Source: a virus. From it: a stretch of DNA of 36,856 nt. The stretch is taken from positions 1 through 36,856 of the IMG/VR virus record IMGVR_UViG_3300046538_000096; one strand, written 5' to 3'. The translations under genes and the position numbers were made by a program. Positions 36,513 to 36,856 of this stretch are shown piece after piece. The stretch's first letter is position 1. Each line of letters opens with the position of its first letter. The notes beneath the pieces are model-generated. The model was not told the origin of the DNA and searched no databases. It saw only the letters and a list, made by a program, of their open reading frames with translations.

Positions 36513-36856
36513 TATGCTTTGCTCCGTTCGGCTTGCTTGAGTTGCATCAGAGTCGGCTTACCGTCTGCTGCGTCCATTGCGTCAACAGTGCTGTTGCGCA
36601 CGGTGGCGTCTTTGCTTGGGTCGCCCTTGGCGAGCAGCCAACCCTTGAGGCTGGAAACCTCAGTACCCTTGTCGACGTTAAGACCAAGCTTTTTGACACC
36701 GTACAGGGCAATCTGAGCTTCGGTTTTGTTGGAGTGATCGAACACGCCGACGTGAGGTTTCAGTTTCTTGGCCAGCGCCTCGCCTGCTTGCAGGGCTTTG
36801 AACTGTGCCAATACACGGGAGTTGACAGCGGCGTCCATCGCTTCGACGGTTACCGG
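36512..36856 (-). CDS. Prohead protease/scaffold protein, C-terminal part (partial)
   Basis: The frame is open to the right edge, so the ATG at 36838 is probably internal. The visible 114 residues are PVTVEAMDAAVNSRV, a helix, LAKKLKPHVGVFD, then EAQIALYGVKKLGLNVD and a C-terminal basic end. This resembles the C-terminal scaffold-like part of DUF2213 proteins, whose N-terminal protease domain would lie beyond the window. The position before decoration and capsid genes agrees. Moderate confidence only. Confidence 0.55.
   Translation of the reverse strand, partial: PVTVEAMDAAVNSRVLAQFKALQAGEALAKKLKPHVGVFDHSNKTEAQIALYGVKKLGLNVDKGTEVSSLKGWLLAKGDPSKDATVRNSTVDAMDAADGKPTLMQLKQAERSKA

Noticed and set aside
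1-36856. tRNA genes, CRISPR arrays, insertion sequences, integrase or CI-type repressor
   Set aside because: I looked for cloverleaf, regular spacer-repeat, transposase and recombinase signals and saw none. The GGTTACAGG cluster is irregularly spaced and in both orientations, so it is not a CRISPR array.

Overview
The window is a nearly complete tailed-bacteriophage genome segment. The phage is a contractile-tailed myovirus: a sheath of the DUF3383 type, a tube, a tape measure, and a compact baseplate like that of cyanophage Pam3 (plug, hub, Gp138-type spike, gp25-like protein, gpJ-like wedge, DUF2612 protein). GC content is moderate to high by eye, ribosome binding sites are GGAG/AGGAG, and lysis uses an Rz/Rz1 spanin pair, so the host is Gram-negative. 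Pseudomonas or a relative is my best guess, but nothing seen here proves it. I see no integrase, CI-type repressor, tRNA or CRISPR array, so there is no sign of lysogeny in this window.

Layout. (1) Positions 1-863, minus strand: the start of a small gene running off the left edge, and the small terminase subunit. (2) 864-1187: a non-coding block with seven exact and one near-exact copy of GGTTACAGG in both orientations, a candidate replication origin or packaging/regulatory site. (3) 1188-14664, minus strand: early and accessory genes. Near the outer ends are the DNA enzymes: a PrimPol-SF3 primase-helicase (1188-3782), an SF2 helicase (12886-14664) and a VRR-NUC nuclease (11535-12017). Between them lie about twenty small genes, a ParB-like protein and a protein made of two TetR-type helix-turn-helix units. 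This block is divided into short units, each ending in an intrinsic terminator that is followed almost at once by a promoter-like sequence. (4) 14756-20584, plus strand: a proline-rich protein, a DUF2800 Fe-S nuclease, a DUF2815 single-strand-binding protein, a family B DNA polymerase and two small genes. (5) 20594-22197, minus strand: lysis genes (Rz with embedded Rz1, endolysin, two one-TM proteins). (6) 22269-36856, minus strand, transcribed right to left: head, neck, sheath, tube, a tail-chaperone gene with a programmed -1 frameshift signal, tape measure, baseplate, fibre and fibre chaperone.

How the genes work together. The PrimPol-helicase can prime and unwind. The family B polymerase, SSB, SF2 helicase and two PD-(D/E)XK nucleases complete a self-sufficient replication and recombination set. 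The most distinctive feature is a 17-bp quasi-palindrome (best copy GACCGTTATTAGCGTTC) that fills the -35/-10 spacer of six promoter-like sequences on both strands. A seventh copy sits in the leader of the tandem TetR-type gene. This suggests a phage-encoded regulon with autoregulation. The primase leader also carries a 19-bp-arm hairpin followed by TTTT, a possible attenuator or small RNA.

The terminase small subunit is at the left edge and the C-terminal part of a probable prohead protease/scaffold protein is at the right edge. The missing large terminase and portal genes would fit between the two ends if the genome is circularly permuted, so the window may lack only a few kilobases.
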